A program made the position numbers and the translations under genes. From assembly GCF_002355515.1 (NCBI RefSeq), contig NZ_AP014809.1, positions 3,124,501 through 3,188,500 on the forward strand: a stretch of DNA of 64,000 bases, read 5' to 3'. The notes below the pieces were generated by a model that saw only the letters and a program-made list of their open reading frames with translations, ran no database searches and was not told the DNA's origin. Positions within the stretch are counted from its first letter, which is position 1. Each line of letters begins with the position of its first letter. Source of the stretch: Methylorubrum populi (lineage in GTDB: Bacteria > Pseudomonadota > Alphaproteobacteria > Rhizobiales > Beijerinckiaceae). This document shows, piece after piece, positions 38,974-48,343 of the stretch.

Positions 38974-39904
38974 GCCGGGCCTCCGCCAGGGACCACGCCG
39001 CCTCCGGCGTGGTCCAGTGCCAGTCCTCGCCCATCTGGTGGCGGAACCACGTGAACTGGCGCTTGGCGTAGCGGCGGGTGTCGCCCTGGCCGCGCTGGAT
39101 CGCCTCCTCGCGTGAGAGCGACCCGTCGAGATGAGCGATCAGCCCCGGCACGCCGTGGGCGCGCATCACCGGCAGCAGCGGGTCGAGGCGCCGCTCCCGC
39201 AGCGCGGCGACCTCGTCGAGGGCGCCCTGTTCCATCATCGTCGCGAAGCGCGCATCGATGCGCCGGCGCAGCGTCTCGCGCTCCGGTGCGAGGAAGATCT
39301 TCAGGAGCGGCCGCCCGGCGAGCGGCCCCGGCAAGCGGGCTTCGTGGAACGAGCCGATGGAGCGGCCGGTCGCCGCGAAGATCTCGAGGGCCCGCATCAC
39401 CCGCATCCGGTCCGAGGAGCGCAGACGCTGCGCGCTCTCAGGGTCGCGCAGGGCGAGCGAGGCGTGGAGCGACTCGGTCGGCTGCCCCTCCGCCTCCGCC
39501 CGGATTTGTGCGCGAATCGCCTCCGGCACCGTGGGCAGGTCCGAGATGCCCTCGTCGAGGGAGCGGAAGTACAAGCCGGTGCCGCCGACGAAGATCGGTA
39601 GGCTTGCGGCCTCGCATTCTGCGAGGATCGTGGCGGCCTGCCGCTGGAAGTGACCGACGGAGAAATTCACCGCACCGTCCACGCTGCCGTAGAGGCGGTG
39701 GGGGGCAGACGCCTCTTCCTCCGGGGTCGGTCGGGCAGAGAGCACGCGCAGGTCGGCATAGACCTGCATCGAATCCGTATTGATCACGGTCCCGCCGAAG
39801 GCGCGGGCGATGCGCAGCCCCAGCGCCGACTTGCCCGAGGCGGTGGGCCCTGCAATGAGGATGGCGGCCGGGCGCCCTGCTTCCTGCCCGTCCGAACTTC
39901 GCAC
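38951..39904 (-). CDS. miaA: tRNA dimethylallyltransferase
   Basis: MiaA adds the isopentenyl group to A37 of tRNAs reading codons that begin with U. The 317-residue product shows the P-loop IAGPTASGKSALG, INTDSMQVYADL and IFVGGTGLYFRSL. The RRYAKRQFTWFRHQM segment near the C-terminus is also typical. The GTG at 39904 has GGAGAG six bases upstream; TTG 39943 is an alternative. It diverges from serB with only 11 bases between starts, so the two share a very compact control region. Confidence 0.93.
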   Translation of the reverse strand: MRSSDGQEAGRPAAILIAGPTASGKSALGLRIARAFGGTVINTDSMQVYADLRVLSARPTPEEEASAPHRLYGSVDGAVNFSVGHFQRQAATILAECEAASLPIFVGGTGLYFRSLDEGISDLPTVPEAIRAQIRAEAEGQPTESLHASLALRDPESAQRLRSSDRMRVMRALEIFAATGRSIGSFHEARLPGPLAGRPLLKIFLAPERETLRRRIDARFATMMEQGALDEVAALRERRLDPLLPVMRAHGVPGLIAHLDGSLSREEAIQRGQGDTRRYAKRQFTWFRHQMGEDWHWTTPEAAWSLAEARLSAPAGR

Positions 39905-39915
39905 GGCTGCTCTCC

Positions 39916-40812
39916 ATGACCCTCGTCGCGACGCTGATAGCAAACCCGGCCCGGCCCGCCATCACCGACGCGGTGCTCGCGGAAGCGCGGAGGGTGACGA
40001 AAACCGAGCACCAGCCACGGATACTCCACGGCGAGGTGGCCGCCGAACTGCTGGTCCCGGGGACGCCGAGCGAGGCTTCCGCTGTCACCGAGCTTCTGCG
40101 CGAGGCGCTGGGGTCCGAGCCGATCGATCTCGCCGTGCTTCCCCACGACCAGCACCGCCGCAAGCGGCTGTTCCTGGCCGACATGGACTCGACCATGATC
40201 GAACAGGAATGCATCGACGAACTCGCCGACGTCGTCGGCATCAAGGATCGGGTGGCGGCGATCACCGAGCGGGCGATGCGCGGTGAGATCGCGTTCGAGC
40301 CGGCCCTGCGGGAGCGGGTCGCTCTGCTGAAGGGCCTGTCCGTCGGCGTGATCGACGGCCTGATCCGCGACGCGATCCGCCTGACGCCGGGCGGCCATAC
40401 CCTCGTCGCGACGATGCGGGCGCACGGCGCCTTCGCCTGTCTCGTCTCCGGCGGCTTCACCCTGTTCACCGGTCCCATCGGCAGCCGTCTGGGCTTCGAT
40501 GAGACCCGTGCCAACCAACTCGACGTGGCGGACGGGCATCTGACGGGGCAGGTGGTCGAGCCCATCGTCGGCGCGGAAGCCAAGCGGGCGAGCCTCATCG
40601 AGCTGCGCGAGCGGCTTGGCCTGGGCGCTGCGGAGACGATGGCGGTCGGTGACGGCGCCAACGACCTGCCGATGCTCGCAGAAGCCGGCCTCGGTGTCGC
40701 GTTTCGGGCCAAGCCCAAAGTGGCCGAGGCCGCCCACGTGCGGATCGAGCACGGCGACCTGACCGCGCTTCTCTACCTGCAGGGCTACTCGGCGGCGGAG
40801 TTCGCCGCTTAG
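39916..40812 (+). CDS. serB: Phosphoserine phosphatase
   Basis: SerB dephosphorylates phosphoserine in the last step of serine synthesis. The 298-residue product has an N-terminal domain of about 80 residues (ACT-like in relatives), the HAD core DMDST with the nucleophile at about Asp89, the CLVSGGFTLFT motif II and VGDGANDLPML motif III. It is followed by a perfect inverted repeat and the convergent degP gene. In serine-cycle methylotrophs serine is also central to one-carbon assimilation, but the gene itself is general. Confidence 0.94.
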   Translation: MTLVATLIANPARPAITDAVLAEARRVTKTEHQPRILHGEVAAELLVPGTPSEASAVTELLREALGSEPIDLAVLPHDQHRRKRLFLADMDSTMIEQECIDELADVVGIKDRVAAITERAMRGEIAFEPALRERVALLKGLSVGVIDGLIRDAIRLTPGGHTLVATMRAHGAFACLVSGGFTLFTGPIGSRLGFDETRANQLDVADGHLTGQVVEPIVGAEAKRASLIELRERLGLGAAETMAVGDGANDLPMLAEAGLGVAFRAKPKVAEAAHVRIEHGDLTALLYLQGYSAAEFAA

Positions 40813-40851
40813 GTTTTCGGCGCTGCCGTAAACGCAAAACTGATCGGATCG

Positions 40852-40881
40852 ACTCCTCTCTCCGCGGGCGGAGAGAGGAGT
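40852..40881. repeat. Perfect inverted repeat between serB and degP
   Basis: ACTCCTCTCTCCGC and GCGGAGAGAGGAGT form a 14-bp perfect arm pair with a GG centre. It lies between the convergent stops and is flanked by outer CTGATC/GATCAG arms. There is no T run, so it may be a bidirectional terminator of weak type or a mobile palindrome. Confidence 0.7.
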
Positions 40882-40916
40882 ACAACGAACGGATCAGCTT
40901 TGGGGTTGAGGCCCGA

Positions 40917-42452
40917 TCACTCCAGGCCGATGGCAACGAAGCGCACGTCGCCGCTCGCGCTGGCAACCAGCAGCAGCACCGACTTGCGGCCTTCCTTCTT
41001 GAGGGCGTCCACGCGCTTGGTCACGTCGGTCGGGTTCGCCACCGCCTCCTGGCCGACCTCGACGATGACTTCGCCGGGCTGGATGCGCTTGTCGGCGGCG
41101 GTCGAGTTCGGATCGACCTTGGTGACGACCACGCCGCTCTTCACGCTCTCCTTGATGTTGTAGCGGCGGCGGGCCTCGTCGGTGAGACCGGACAGGCTGA
41201 GGCCGAGGATCTGGCGATTGGCCGATTCCGCCTCCGGCTGCTTGACGTTGGCGACCTGGGTCTTCTCGCCGTCCTCCAGGCGGCCGAGGAGGACCGACTT
41301 CGTCTGCTCCTCGCCCTTGCGCACGATCTGGACGTCCACGGTCTTGCCGACCGGGGTCGCGGCGACGATGCGGGGCAGCTCGCTCGACGACTTCACCGGC
41401 ACGCCGTTGAACTTGACGATGACGTCCCCGACTTCGAGGCCCGCGGTCTTGGCCGGGCCCTTCTCATCGACGCCGGCCACCAGCGCGCCCTTGGCGCCGC
41501 CCTTCAGGCCGAGCGCCTCGGCGGTGGCCTCGTCGACGTTCTGGATGCGCACGCCGAGCCAGCCGCGGCGCACCTCGCCGAACTGCCGGAGCTGATCGAC
41601 CACTTGGCTCGCCGTCCCCGAGGGCACCGCGAAGCCGATGCCGACCGAGCCGCCCGAGGGCGAAAGAATCGCCGTGTTGATGCCGATCACCTCGCCGTCC
41701 ATGTTGAACAGCGGACCGCCCGAATTGCCCTTGTTGATGGCCGCATCCGTCTGGATGTAGTTGTCGTAGGGTCCGGACTCGATGTTGCGGCCGCGGGCCG
41801 AGACGATGCCGGCGGAGACCGAGCCGCCGAGGCCGAACGGGTTGCCGATCGCCATGACCCAGTCGCCCGGGCGCATCTTGTCGGAATCACCGAAGGGCAC
41901 GGCCTTGAGCGGGCGCTCGGCCGTCGGCTTCACCCGCAGCAGGGCGAGATCGATCTTCGAATCCTTGCCGATGATCTCCGCCTTCAGCTTGGTGCCGTCG
42001 GACAGGATGACCTGAATGTCGTTGGCGTCGCCGATGACGTGGTTGTTCGTCACCACGATGCCCGACGCGTCGATGATGAAGCCCGAGCCCAGCGAGTTCG
42101 ACTTGCGCGTCGGCCCGCGCGAGCTGTCGTCATCACCCTTCGGGGCGCCCTGACCGCGCCGCTTGAAGAATTCCTCGAAGAGATCCTCGAAGGGCGTGCC
42201 TTGCGGCAGCTGCGGCATGGTCCGGCCGCCGCGGCTATTCGCCTCGACCGTCGTCGAGGCCGAGATGTTCACCACGGCGTCCGTCACCTTCTCGGCAAGG
42301 TCGGCGAGCGATTCCGGACCGCGCGCGAAGGCCGGGATTGGCAGCGCGGTGACCGTGACGGTGAGGCCGAGCACCGCGGCGGCCAGGGCCGATGAGGCGC
42401 GCCGGGCAAGCGACGGCGTTCGGCCCCGGACGGCGTTCGCGGCGAGTCTCAT
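40917..42452 (-). CDS. degP: Periplasmic Do/DegP-type serine protease
   Basis: DegP degrades or refolds damaged envelope proteins. The 511-residue product has an N-terminal membrane or signal segment (about residues 17-43) and a trypsin-like domain with His in VVTNNHVIGD, Asp in DLALLRV and Ser in GNSGGPLF. Two PDZ domains follow, one starting near GWLGVRIQNV and one at the C-terminus. A Gly/Asp-rich insert lies around residues 95-115. It follows hflK-hflC in the same direction, a conserved alphaproteobacterial quality-control order. Confidence 0.95.
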   Translation of the reverse strand: MRLAANAVRGRTPSLARRASSALAAAVLGLTVTVTALPIPAFARGPESLADLAEKVTDAVVNISASTTVEANSRGGRTMPQLPQGTPFEDLFEEFFKRRGQGAPKGDDDSSRGPTRKSNSLGSGFIIDASGIVVTNNHVIGDANDIQVILSDGTKLKAEIIGKDSKIDLALLRVKPTAERPLKAVPFGDSDKMRPGDWVMAIGNPFGLGGSVSAGIVSARGRNIESGPYDNYIQTDAAINKGNSGGPLFNMDGEVIGINTAILSPSGGSVGIGFAVPSGTASQVVDQLRQFGEVRRGWLGVRIQNVDEATAEALGLKGGAKGALVAGVDEKGPAKTAGLEVGDVIVKFNGVPVKSSSELPRIVAATPVGKTVDVQIVRKGEEQTKSVLLGRLEDGEKTQVANVKQPEAESANRQILGLSLSGLTDEARRRYNIKESVKSGVVVTKVDPNSTAADKRIQPGEVIVEVGQEAVANPTDVTKRVDALKKEGRKSVLLLVASASGDVRFVAIGLE

Positions 42453-42565
42453 GGACGTTTCCTCAAGCTCCGAGAGTGCCCGGTTTCAGGCCGGCATATA
42501 AATTCGGCGGCCGGCACCCTCGATCAAGAGCGCCGGCCGGATCGGTCGGATCGGTCGCAGGCCGC

Positions 42566-43537
42566 TCAGCGCACCGCGCCGGTGGTCGCATCGCCGGCCG
42601 AAGCACCCGCAGCCGTGGGCTGGGCGGCGCCGTTGCGGGCGCCCTGCGGGCGGCGGCCCTGCGGATCGTTGAAGTAGCGGAAGAAGTCCGAGTTCGGGCT
42701 CACCACGAGTCGCGTGTCCTGCCCCTTCAGCGACTGCTCGTAGGCCTGCATCGAACGGTAGAAGGCGAAGAAGTCCGCGTCCTGCCCGAAGGCTTCCGCC
42801 AGGATGCGGTTCTTTTCCGCGTCGCCCTGACCGCGCAGCTCTTCCTGCTGCTGGTTGGCCTCGGCCAGGATCACGACGACGTCGCGATCGGCCTTGGCGC
42901 GGATCAGCGTCGCCGCCTGATCGCCGTTGGCGCGGATGTCGGTCGCCTCCTTCTTCCGCTCGGAGGTCATGCGGTCATACACCGCCTGACTGTTCTTGGC
43001 GGGCAGGTCGACGCGGGTCATGCGCAGATCGACGATCTCGATGCCGAGCCCCTTGGCCTGCCGATTCACGTCCTCCTGGATCGTGTTCATGAGGTCGGAG
43101 CGCTCGGTCCGCACGATGGCGTCGCGGCTGGTCCGGGCCAGCACGTTGCGCAGCGCCGAGTTGGTGAAGCTCGCCAGACGCTGGTTCGCCAGCGCGATCG
43201 TGCCGACCGACTGATAGAACTTCAGCGGATCGACGATGCGGTAGCGGGCGAAGGCGTCCACTTCGAGGTTCTGCCGGTCCGCGGTGAGCAGGGTCTGTAC
43301 CGGCAGATCGAGATCGAGCACGCGTTTGTCGAACAGGACGACGCTGTCGGTGAACGGCACCTTGAAGTAGAGGCCGGGCTTGTTCTGGCCGACCGGGTTC
43401 AGCACGTCGCGCACGCGGCCGAGCTGAAGCACGAGCGCCTGCTGCATCTGTCCCACGGTGAAGACCGAGGCGTAGAGCCCGATCCCCACGACGGCGGCGA
43501 TGAGAAGCAGGCCGGTCCGGATTGCTGGATTGTTCAT
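42566..43537 (-). CDS. hflC: Protease modulator HflC
   Basis: HflC, with HflK, forms the SPFH-domain cage around the FtsH protease in the inner membrane. The 323-residue product has an N-terminal transmembrane segment (MNNPAIRTGLLLIAAVVGIG), the SPFH/band-7 domain and a helical region with GQGDAEKNRILAEAFGQDADFFAFYRS. A low-complexity Ala/Gly/Thr C-terminal tail follows. The ATG overlaps the hflK stop (ATGA). A longer fused-looking frame to 44185 is an artefact of another frame over hflK. Confidence 0.95.
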   Translation of the reverse strand: MNNPAIRTGLLLIAAVVGIGLYASVFTVGQMQQALVLQLGRVRDVLNPVGQNKPGLYFKVPFTDSVVLFDKRVLDLDLPVQTLLTADRQNLEVDAFARYRIVDPLKFYQSVGTIALANQRLASFTNSALRNVLARTSRDAIVRTERSDLMNTIQEDVNRQAKGLGIEIVDLRMTRVDLPAKNSQAVYDRMTSERKKEATDIRANGDQAATLIRAKADRDVVVILAEANQQQEELRGQGDAEKNRILAEAFGQDADFFAFYRSMQAYEQSLKGQDTRLVVSPNSDFFRYFNDPQGRRPQGARNGAAQPTAAGASAGDATTGAVR

Positions 43538-44676
43538 CGGCTGGTCGCTCCGTTCGTCTGCGTCCGACCGCTGTCGAGCAACGGCAGCACGGGGAGCACG
43601 CCCGCGGCGCTGGCGCCGCCCGCCACGCCGCCGTTCTGATCGATGATGACCTTGTTCACGGAGCCGAGCACTCTCTCCATCGTCTCCAGGAAGATCCGCT
43701 CGCGGATGACCTCGGGCGCGACCTTGTAGGAATCGTAGACCTGACGGAAGCGGGACGCCTGACCGGTCGCCTCGGCCGTGGCCTGGGAACGGTAGGCCTC
43801 GGCGCCCTGGATGATCTTGCTCGCATTGCCTCGGGCGTCGGGAACGACGCGGCTGGCATAGGTTTCGGCTTCGTTGCGCACCTGCTGGGCGTATTGCTGC
43901 GCTGCGTTCACGTCGATGAAGGCGGGACGCACCTCCGGCGGCGGGGTGACGCTGGTGAGCTGCACGACCTCGATGCGAACACCGGCGCCGTACTCGTCGA
44001 GCGCGCTCTGGACGATCTCCTTGACCTCCTGAGAGATGCTGGATTGCTCGTTGGTCAGGATCGCCTGGATGTTGCGGCGGCCGATCACCTCGCGCATCGC
44101 GCTCTCGGAGATGGCCTTGATGGTCCCCTCCGGATTGGCGAGGTTGAAGACGTAATCTTCCGCCTTGAGCGGATTGACGCGCCACTGCACCTCGAAATCG
44201 ATATCGACGATGTTCTCGTCACCGGTGAGCATCAGGCTCTCTTCCGGTACGTCGCGCTGGCGCGTGGTGCTGCCGGTCGTGATGTAGCCGATCGGAATCG
44301 AGTTCACGATGCCGACGTTGGGCTTCTGCACGGACCCGATCGGGTAGGGGAAGTTGTAGCGCAGGCCCTCGCCGGACTGGCTCGTGTAGCGCCCGAAGAC
44401 CGTGTTGATGCCGACCTCGTTGGGCTTCACGATGTAGAAGCCGGTCAGCAGCCACGCGCTGAGCACGAGGCCCGCCGCCACGAGGATTCCCTTGCCACCG
44501 CCGAAGCCTCCGCCCGGCATGACGCCGCGGAGCCGATCCTGGCCGCGCCGGAGCAGATCCTCGAGATCGGGGGGCGTCTTGCCGCCACCCCCGCCACCCC
44601 AGGGGCCGCCGCCATTGCCGCCGCCGGGACGGCCCCAGGGGCCACCTCCGCCGCCGCTCTGATTGCTCCAAGGCAT
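43534..44676 (-). CDS. hflK: FtsH protease modulator HflK
   Basis: HflK is the partner of HflC in the inner-membrane complex that regulates FtsH. The 380-residue product opens with a Gly/Trp-rich cytoplasmic region (SGGGGGPWGRPGG), one transmembrane helix at about 60-85 and a band-7 domain with KPNEVGINTVFGRY. The helical part includes YRSQATAEATGQASRF. It is translationally coupled to hflC. A weak ribosome binding site precedes the ATG at 44676. Confidence 0.95.
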   Translation of the reverse strand: MPWSNQSGGGGGPWGRPGGGNGGGPWGGGGGGKTPPDLEDLLRRGQDRLRGVMPGGGFGGGKGILVAAGLVLSAWLLTGFYIVKPNEVGINTVFGRYTSQSGEGLRYNFPYPIGSVQKPNVGIVNSIPIGYITTGSTTRQRDVPEESLMLTGDENIVDIDFEVQWRVNPLKAEDYVFNLANPEGTIKAISESAMREVIGRRNIQAILTNEQSSISQEVKEIVQSALDEYGAGVRIEVVQLTSVTPPPEVRPAFIDVNAAQQYAQQVRNEAETYASRVVPDARGNASKIIQGAEAYRSQATAEATGQASRFRQVYDSYKVAPEVIRERIFLETMERVLGSVNKVIIDQNGGVAGGASAAGVLPVLPLLDSGRTQTNGATSR

Positions 44677-44956
44677 TCTCGACGTGAACTCCTGCTGAAG
44701 CCGGCCCCCCGCGGATGCGGCGGGCTTTTGCCTAAAACTCGATCCGCCGCCCGGTCATCGCCCTGCCACGGGACAGGAGGAGCCGGTTTCGCTAAGCGCC
44801 AGAAGGCGTTTGCGGTGCCGCAAGGGCGCCGCGCACCTGAGTGGCGCCGCGCGGTCCTGTCAAGGCTGGCAGGTGGGCCCGCACCCCGTCAACCGCAACG
44901 GCTGTCCGTGCCACGAATCTCTTGCGGCCCCTGCGGCCAAAGCGCCGCTGACGCGA

Positions 44957-45457
44957 TCAGCGATCGGCGATGCGATCCAAATCCACGAAACGAAACGCGA
45001 ATTCATCGCGCTCACCGGCGGCGTGCGCCTCGCTGAAGGTCTCGCGAAAGGCGCTCCGGTCGAAGGGCGGAAAGTACGCATCGCCCTCGGGTGCGGCATC
45101 GACCTCGGTGAGATGCAGCCGGTCCGCATGGGGAAGGGCAAGCCTGTAGATTTCGGCGCCGCCCACCACCATCAGCTCGGCGCCTCCGGCCGCGGCCAGA
45201 GCCGCGTCCCAATCGTGCACCACGTCCGCGCCGGGGATGGTGCGGCCGCGCTCGCGCGTCAGGACGAGGCTGCGCCGGCCGGGCAGGGGACGGCCGATCG
45301 AATCCCAGGTCTTGCGGCCCATCAGGATCGGCTTGCCCATGGTGAGCGCCTTGAAGCGCTTCAGGTCGCTGGAGATTCGCCACGCGAGATCGTTGTCGCG
45401 GCCGATCACGCCGTTGCGGGCAAGCGCGACGACGAGGGAGATGCGGGGGATTTTCAT
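44957..45457 (-). CDS. folA: Dihydrofolate reductase
   Basis: FolA reduces dihydrofolate to tetrahydrofolate. The 166-residue product shows SLVVALARNGVIGRDNDLAWRI with the catalytic acidic position (Asp in NDLAW), GRKTWDSIGRPLPGR and VVGGAEIYRLALP. The ATG overlaps the thyA stop by one base, giving the classic thyA-folA pair in which FolA regenerates the dihydrofolate that ThyA produces. Confidence 0.95.
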   Translation of the reverse strand: MKIPRISLVVALARNGVIGRDNDLAWRISSDLKRFKALTMGKPILMGRKTWDSIGRPLPGRRSLVLTRERGRTIPGADVVHDWDAALAAAGGAELMVVGGAEIYRLALPHADRLHLTEVDAAPEGDAYFPPFDRSAFRETFSEAHAAGERDEFAFRFVDLDRIADR

Positions 45458-46251
45458 CAGACGGCCACCGGCGCCCTGATGGCGGGATGCGGTTCGTAGC
45501 CCTCGATCACGATGTCCTCGAAGCGGAAGTCGAACAGCGAACGCACTTCCGGGTTCAGGCGCAGCCGGGGCAGGGCGCGGGGCTCGCGCGAGAGCTGGAG
45601 CCGGGTCTGTTCCAGGTGGTTGGCGTAGAGATGCGCGTCACCGAAGGTGTGGACGAAATCGCCGGCCTGCAGCCCCGTCACCTGCGCCATCATCGCCGTG
45701 AGCAGCGCGTAGCTCGCGATGTTGAACGGCACCCCGAGGAAGGCATCGGCCGAGCGCTGGTAGAGTTGGCAGGAGAGCCGCCCCTCGGCGACGTAGAACT
45801 GGAACAGGCAGTGGCAGGGGGCAAGCGCCATCCGGTCGAGGTCGGCCGGGTTCCAGGCCGAGACGATCAGCCGGCGCGAATCCGGATTGCGGGTAATCTC
45901 GTCGAGAACCCAGGCGATCTGATCGACCGTGCCGCCGTCCGGCTTGGCCCAGCTGCGCCACTGCTTGCCGTAGACGGGGCCGAGATCGCCGCTGGCGTCG
46001 GCCCACTCGTCCCAGATCGTGACGCCATTCTCCTTGAGGTAGGCGATGTTGGTGTCGCCCTTCAGGAACCACAGCAACTCGTGGATGATCGAGCGCAGGT
46101 GAAGCTGCTTCGTCGTCACCAGGGGAAAGCCGTCCGCAAGATCGAACCGCATCTGGTGGCCGAACACCGAGAGCGTGCCCGTGCCGGTGCGGTCCTCCTT
46201 GCGGACGCCCTCGGAGAGGATGCGGGTGAGCAGATCGTGATAGGCGCGCAT
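45457..46251 (-). CDS. thyA: Thymidylate synthase
   Basis: ThyA methylates dUMP to dTMP using methylene-tetrahydrofolate. The 264-residue product has [18 protein letters not shown], the catalytic cysteine in [29 protein letters not shown] and the C-terminal [10 protein letters not shown] tail. It is first in the thyA-folA operon, and hflK-hflC-degP follow further downstream on the same strand. Confidence 0.96.
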   Translation of the reverse strand: MRAYHDLLTRILSEGVRKEDRTGTGTLSVFGHQMRFDLADGFPLVTTKQLHLRSIIHELLWFLKGDTNIAYLKENGVTIWDEWADASGDLGPVYGKQWRSWAKPDGGTVDQIAWVLDEITRNPDSRRLIVSAWNPADLDRMALAPCHCLFQFYVAEGRLSCQLYQRSADAFLGVPFNIASYALLTAMMAQVTGLQAGDFVHTFGDAHLYANHLEQTRLQLSREPRALPRLRLNPEVRSLFDFRFEDIVIEGYEPHPAIRAPVAV

Positions 46252-46345
46252 GGCCCCTCAGATCTGGCGGTCGCCCGGGCCGATGTCGAGTCGAGTGCCC
46301 TCGCCGTCCCGCCTTTCCCGACGGCTTGGTTACGCAACGGCACGG

Positions 46346-47173
46346 CTATCGCAGGAGGCCCGGTCCGAGTTGGTAGGCGACGAGACAGAAGTTGCTCCAG
46401 CCGTGGAGCAGGATGCAGGGCCAGAGCCGGCCGGTTCGCCAGCGCAGCCAGCCGAGCGTGAGCGCCAGCGGCAGCAGGGTCAGCGGCCGGGCAAGCGCAC
46501 CCTTGGCACCGGGATCGAGAGAGACGTGGGCGAGGCAGAAGAGCAGCGCCGTCGCCACGATCGTTCCCGCCGGCCCGAGGAAGGCGCTGGCCCGGGCGAA
46601 GGTCTCGCCCCGCAGCAGCAATTCCTCCGCGATCGGGGCTAGCACAACGACGAAGGCGAACCACAGGCCGAGCATCACTGGGCTCAGGAAGGGCGAAAGA
46701 CGCACCCCGTTGCCGAAATTCATGTGGAGCGCCGCCGCGGTGGTCGTCACCCAGGCGATGTGAATCAGCGGCCAGAGCGGCAGCAGCAGCCAGAGCCGCC
46801 GCATCGGCGTCCGCGCTTCGAGCGGCCGCGCCAATCCGAGCCGCCGGCGCCACGCACCGCCGGAGGCCAGGACAGCCAGCGCGACGACGAGAAGTGCCAT
46901 CAGCACCTGCCGGAGGGCATCCATTGCGACGGCGCGGCCGGCAACTTCAGAGAGCGGCAGGCGCGGGCGGGCCGCGCTACTGGTGAACGGGTCGATGCCG
47001 AGACGCAGGTCGCCACCGACCCGGACCATGGCGATGGCGAGCGCGCTCGCCAGGAGAAGGATCGTGAGCGGAACCGCGATGATCAGAAGCACCCGGCCGA
47101 GCCACGCCAGCCCGGTTTTGGCCGGAGCCAGGGGCCACTTCGACGGACCCGCGTCGGCGGGGGCGGGCGGCAT
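46346..47173 (-). CDS. CPBP-family intramembrane metalloprotease
   Basis: This multi-pass protein belongs to the CAAX-protease/bacteriocin-processing (CPBP, Abi) family. The 275-residue product has about seven hydrophobic segments, the motif EELLLRG with the catalytic glutamates, CLAHVS with a metal-binding His and LLHGWSNF. The start is uncertain: ATG 47173 is used, while GTG 47182 and TTG 47224 are alternatives. Substrate and role are unknown; relatives process prenylated proteins or bacteriocins. It converges with no partner and lies just upstream of the tmRNA gene in divergent orientation. Confidence 0.82.
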   Translation of the reverse strand: MPPAPADAGPSKWPLAPAKTGLAWLGRVLLIIAVPLTILLLASALAIAMVRVGGDLRLGIDPFTSSAARPRLPLSEVAGRAVAMDALRQVLMALLVVALAVLASGGAWRRRLGLARPLEARTPMRRLWLLLPLWPLIHIAWVTTTAAALHMNFGNGVRLSPFLSPVMLGLWFAFVVVLAPIAEELLLRGETFARASAFLGPAGTIVATALLFCLAHVSLDPGAKGALARPLTLLPLALTLGWLRWRTGRLWPCILLHGWSNFCLVAYQLGPGLLR

Positions 47174-47249
47174 ATCAGCCACGCTCGCAACGCGGAGCGG
47201 GTCTGAGCGCAGATCGCTCTTCAAAACCGCCGACGGCCTCTCTATATTC

Positions 47250-47592
47250 GCCTTGCCGGTCGCGAGGCCGGCTATGGCGATAAACGTTCTTCGAAATAAA
47301 CCTATCGGACCCGGGGGCGGTACCCGGCGCCTCCACCCGAACCCAGGACCGATGGCCGCACGGCCTCAGCGTGTTGGGTTCGGGCGGGGGCGAAATAGGA
47401 TCGACGAGGGCGTAAAGGTAGAGCTTTCGCTCGGCATGGTTCCGCCGTTATCGGGCCTTTGCAATAGTTGCCAACGACAACTTTGCTCCGGTGGCTGTCG
47501 CCGCGTAAGCGGTGCCAAAAACCGACCTAAAGTCCTAGCGGGTAGCACCGCATAGGCGGGGTTCGGAGGTACCTGGCAACAGAAACCTCCAC
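47250..47592 (+). ncRNA. ssrA: Permuted two-piece transfer-messenger RNA (tmRNA)
   Basis: tmRNA rescues stalled ribosomes and tags the products. The alphaproteobacterial gene is permuted. The acceptor piece comes first and ends near CGCCTCCACC (about 47325-47335). A processed spacer hairpin (CGAACCC/GGGTTCG) follows, then the coding piece starting GGGGGCGAAATAGGATCGACG. GGGGGCG pairs with CGCCTCC to rebuild the acceptor stem. The tag frame at 47470-47508 encodes ANDNFAPVAVAA and a TAA stop. The end is a GGAGGT/ACCTCC hairpin. A TATATT promoter element lies at about 47243. Exact mature ends are estimates. Confidence 0.93.
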
Positions 47593-47649
47593 TCATTTCC
47601 ACGACCCGGCGCAGCCCAATCCCGGCCGTGACCGGTCAAGCGAGCGCCG

Positions 47650-48303
47650 ATGGCCGAAGATCTGATCCGTTACGATCTCCTGGTTCAGGACGCCCTGCGC
47701 GGCGTTGTGCGCAAGGTGCTGACCGATGCCGCCCGCGACGGGCTGTCGGGCGAGCATCACTTCTACATCTCGTTCCGCACCGAGGCGCCGGGCGTGCGCA
47801 TGTCGCAGCGCCTGCGCGAGAAGTACCCGCAGGACATGACGATCGTCCTGCAGCACCAGTTCTGGGATCTCGGCGTCACCGAGCACAGCTTCGAGGTCGG
47901 CCTGTCCTTCTCCGGCGTGCCCGAGCGGCTGCTGATCCCGTTCGACGCGCTTTCGGGCTTCTTCGACCCGTCCGTGCAGTTCGGCCTCAAGTTCGATCTC
48001 AACGAGGGCGCCGAAGGCGAACAGTCCGAGGAGAGCCAGCCGAGCGCGCCGGCCAAGGCCGGCCCCCGCGGCGCGGCCTCCGAGCCCGCCGAGATCAAGC
48101 CGAAGGGAACGGGTCTCGCGACCGTTCAGAGCGGGCCGAAGATCGTTCCGACCCTTCCGGTCGGCGGCAAGGCCAAGGCGGACGGCAAGCCGGACGACAA
48201 GTCCGAGGACGGCAGCGAGGCCAAGCCGGAGGCCGCCGAGAAGACTGAACGCGACGGCACTGCCGAGGTCGTGAGCCTCGACGCCTTCCGCAAGAAGAAC
48301 TGA
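47650..48303 (+). CDS. sspB: ClpXP adaptor SspB (stringent starvation protein B, alpha type)
   Basis: SspB binds the tmRNA tag and tethers tagged proteins to ClpX for degradation. The 217-residue product has the alpha-type core (IRYDLLVQDALRGVVRKVL, FYISFRTEAPGVRMS, FEVGLSFSGVPERLLIPFDA). A long Lys/Glu/Pro-rich linker follows, and the short C-terminal ClpX-binding motif is VVSLDAFRKKN. The ATG lies 57 bases after the tmRNA gene, so the tag and its adaptor are neighbours. Confidence 0.93.
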   Translation: MAEDLIRYDLLVQDALRGVVRKVLTDAARDGLSGEHHFYISFRTEAPGVRMSQRLREKYPQDMTIVLQHQFWDLGVTEHSFEVGLSFSGVPERLLIPFDALSGFFDPSVQFGLKFDLNEGAEGEQSEESQPSAPAKAGPRGAASEPAEIKPKGTGLATVQSGPKIVPTLPVGGKAKADGKPDDKSEDGSEAKPEAAEKTERDGTAEVVSLDAFRKKN

Positions 48304-48343
48304 TTCTTCATTCCGCTCGGCCCGCGCATCGTCCGAAGGGGCG

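Noticed and set aside
40852..40881. The serB-degP palindrome as a strong Rho-independent terminator
   Set aside because: The stem is perfect but no T run follows on either strand, so it is listed as an inverted repeat only.
42566..44185. Apparent HflC with a 200-residue N-terminal extension
   Set aside because: The extension reads hflK in another frame; HflC begins at its transmembrane helix at 43537.
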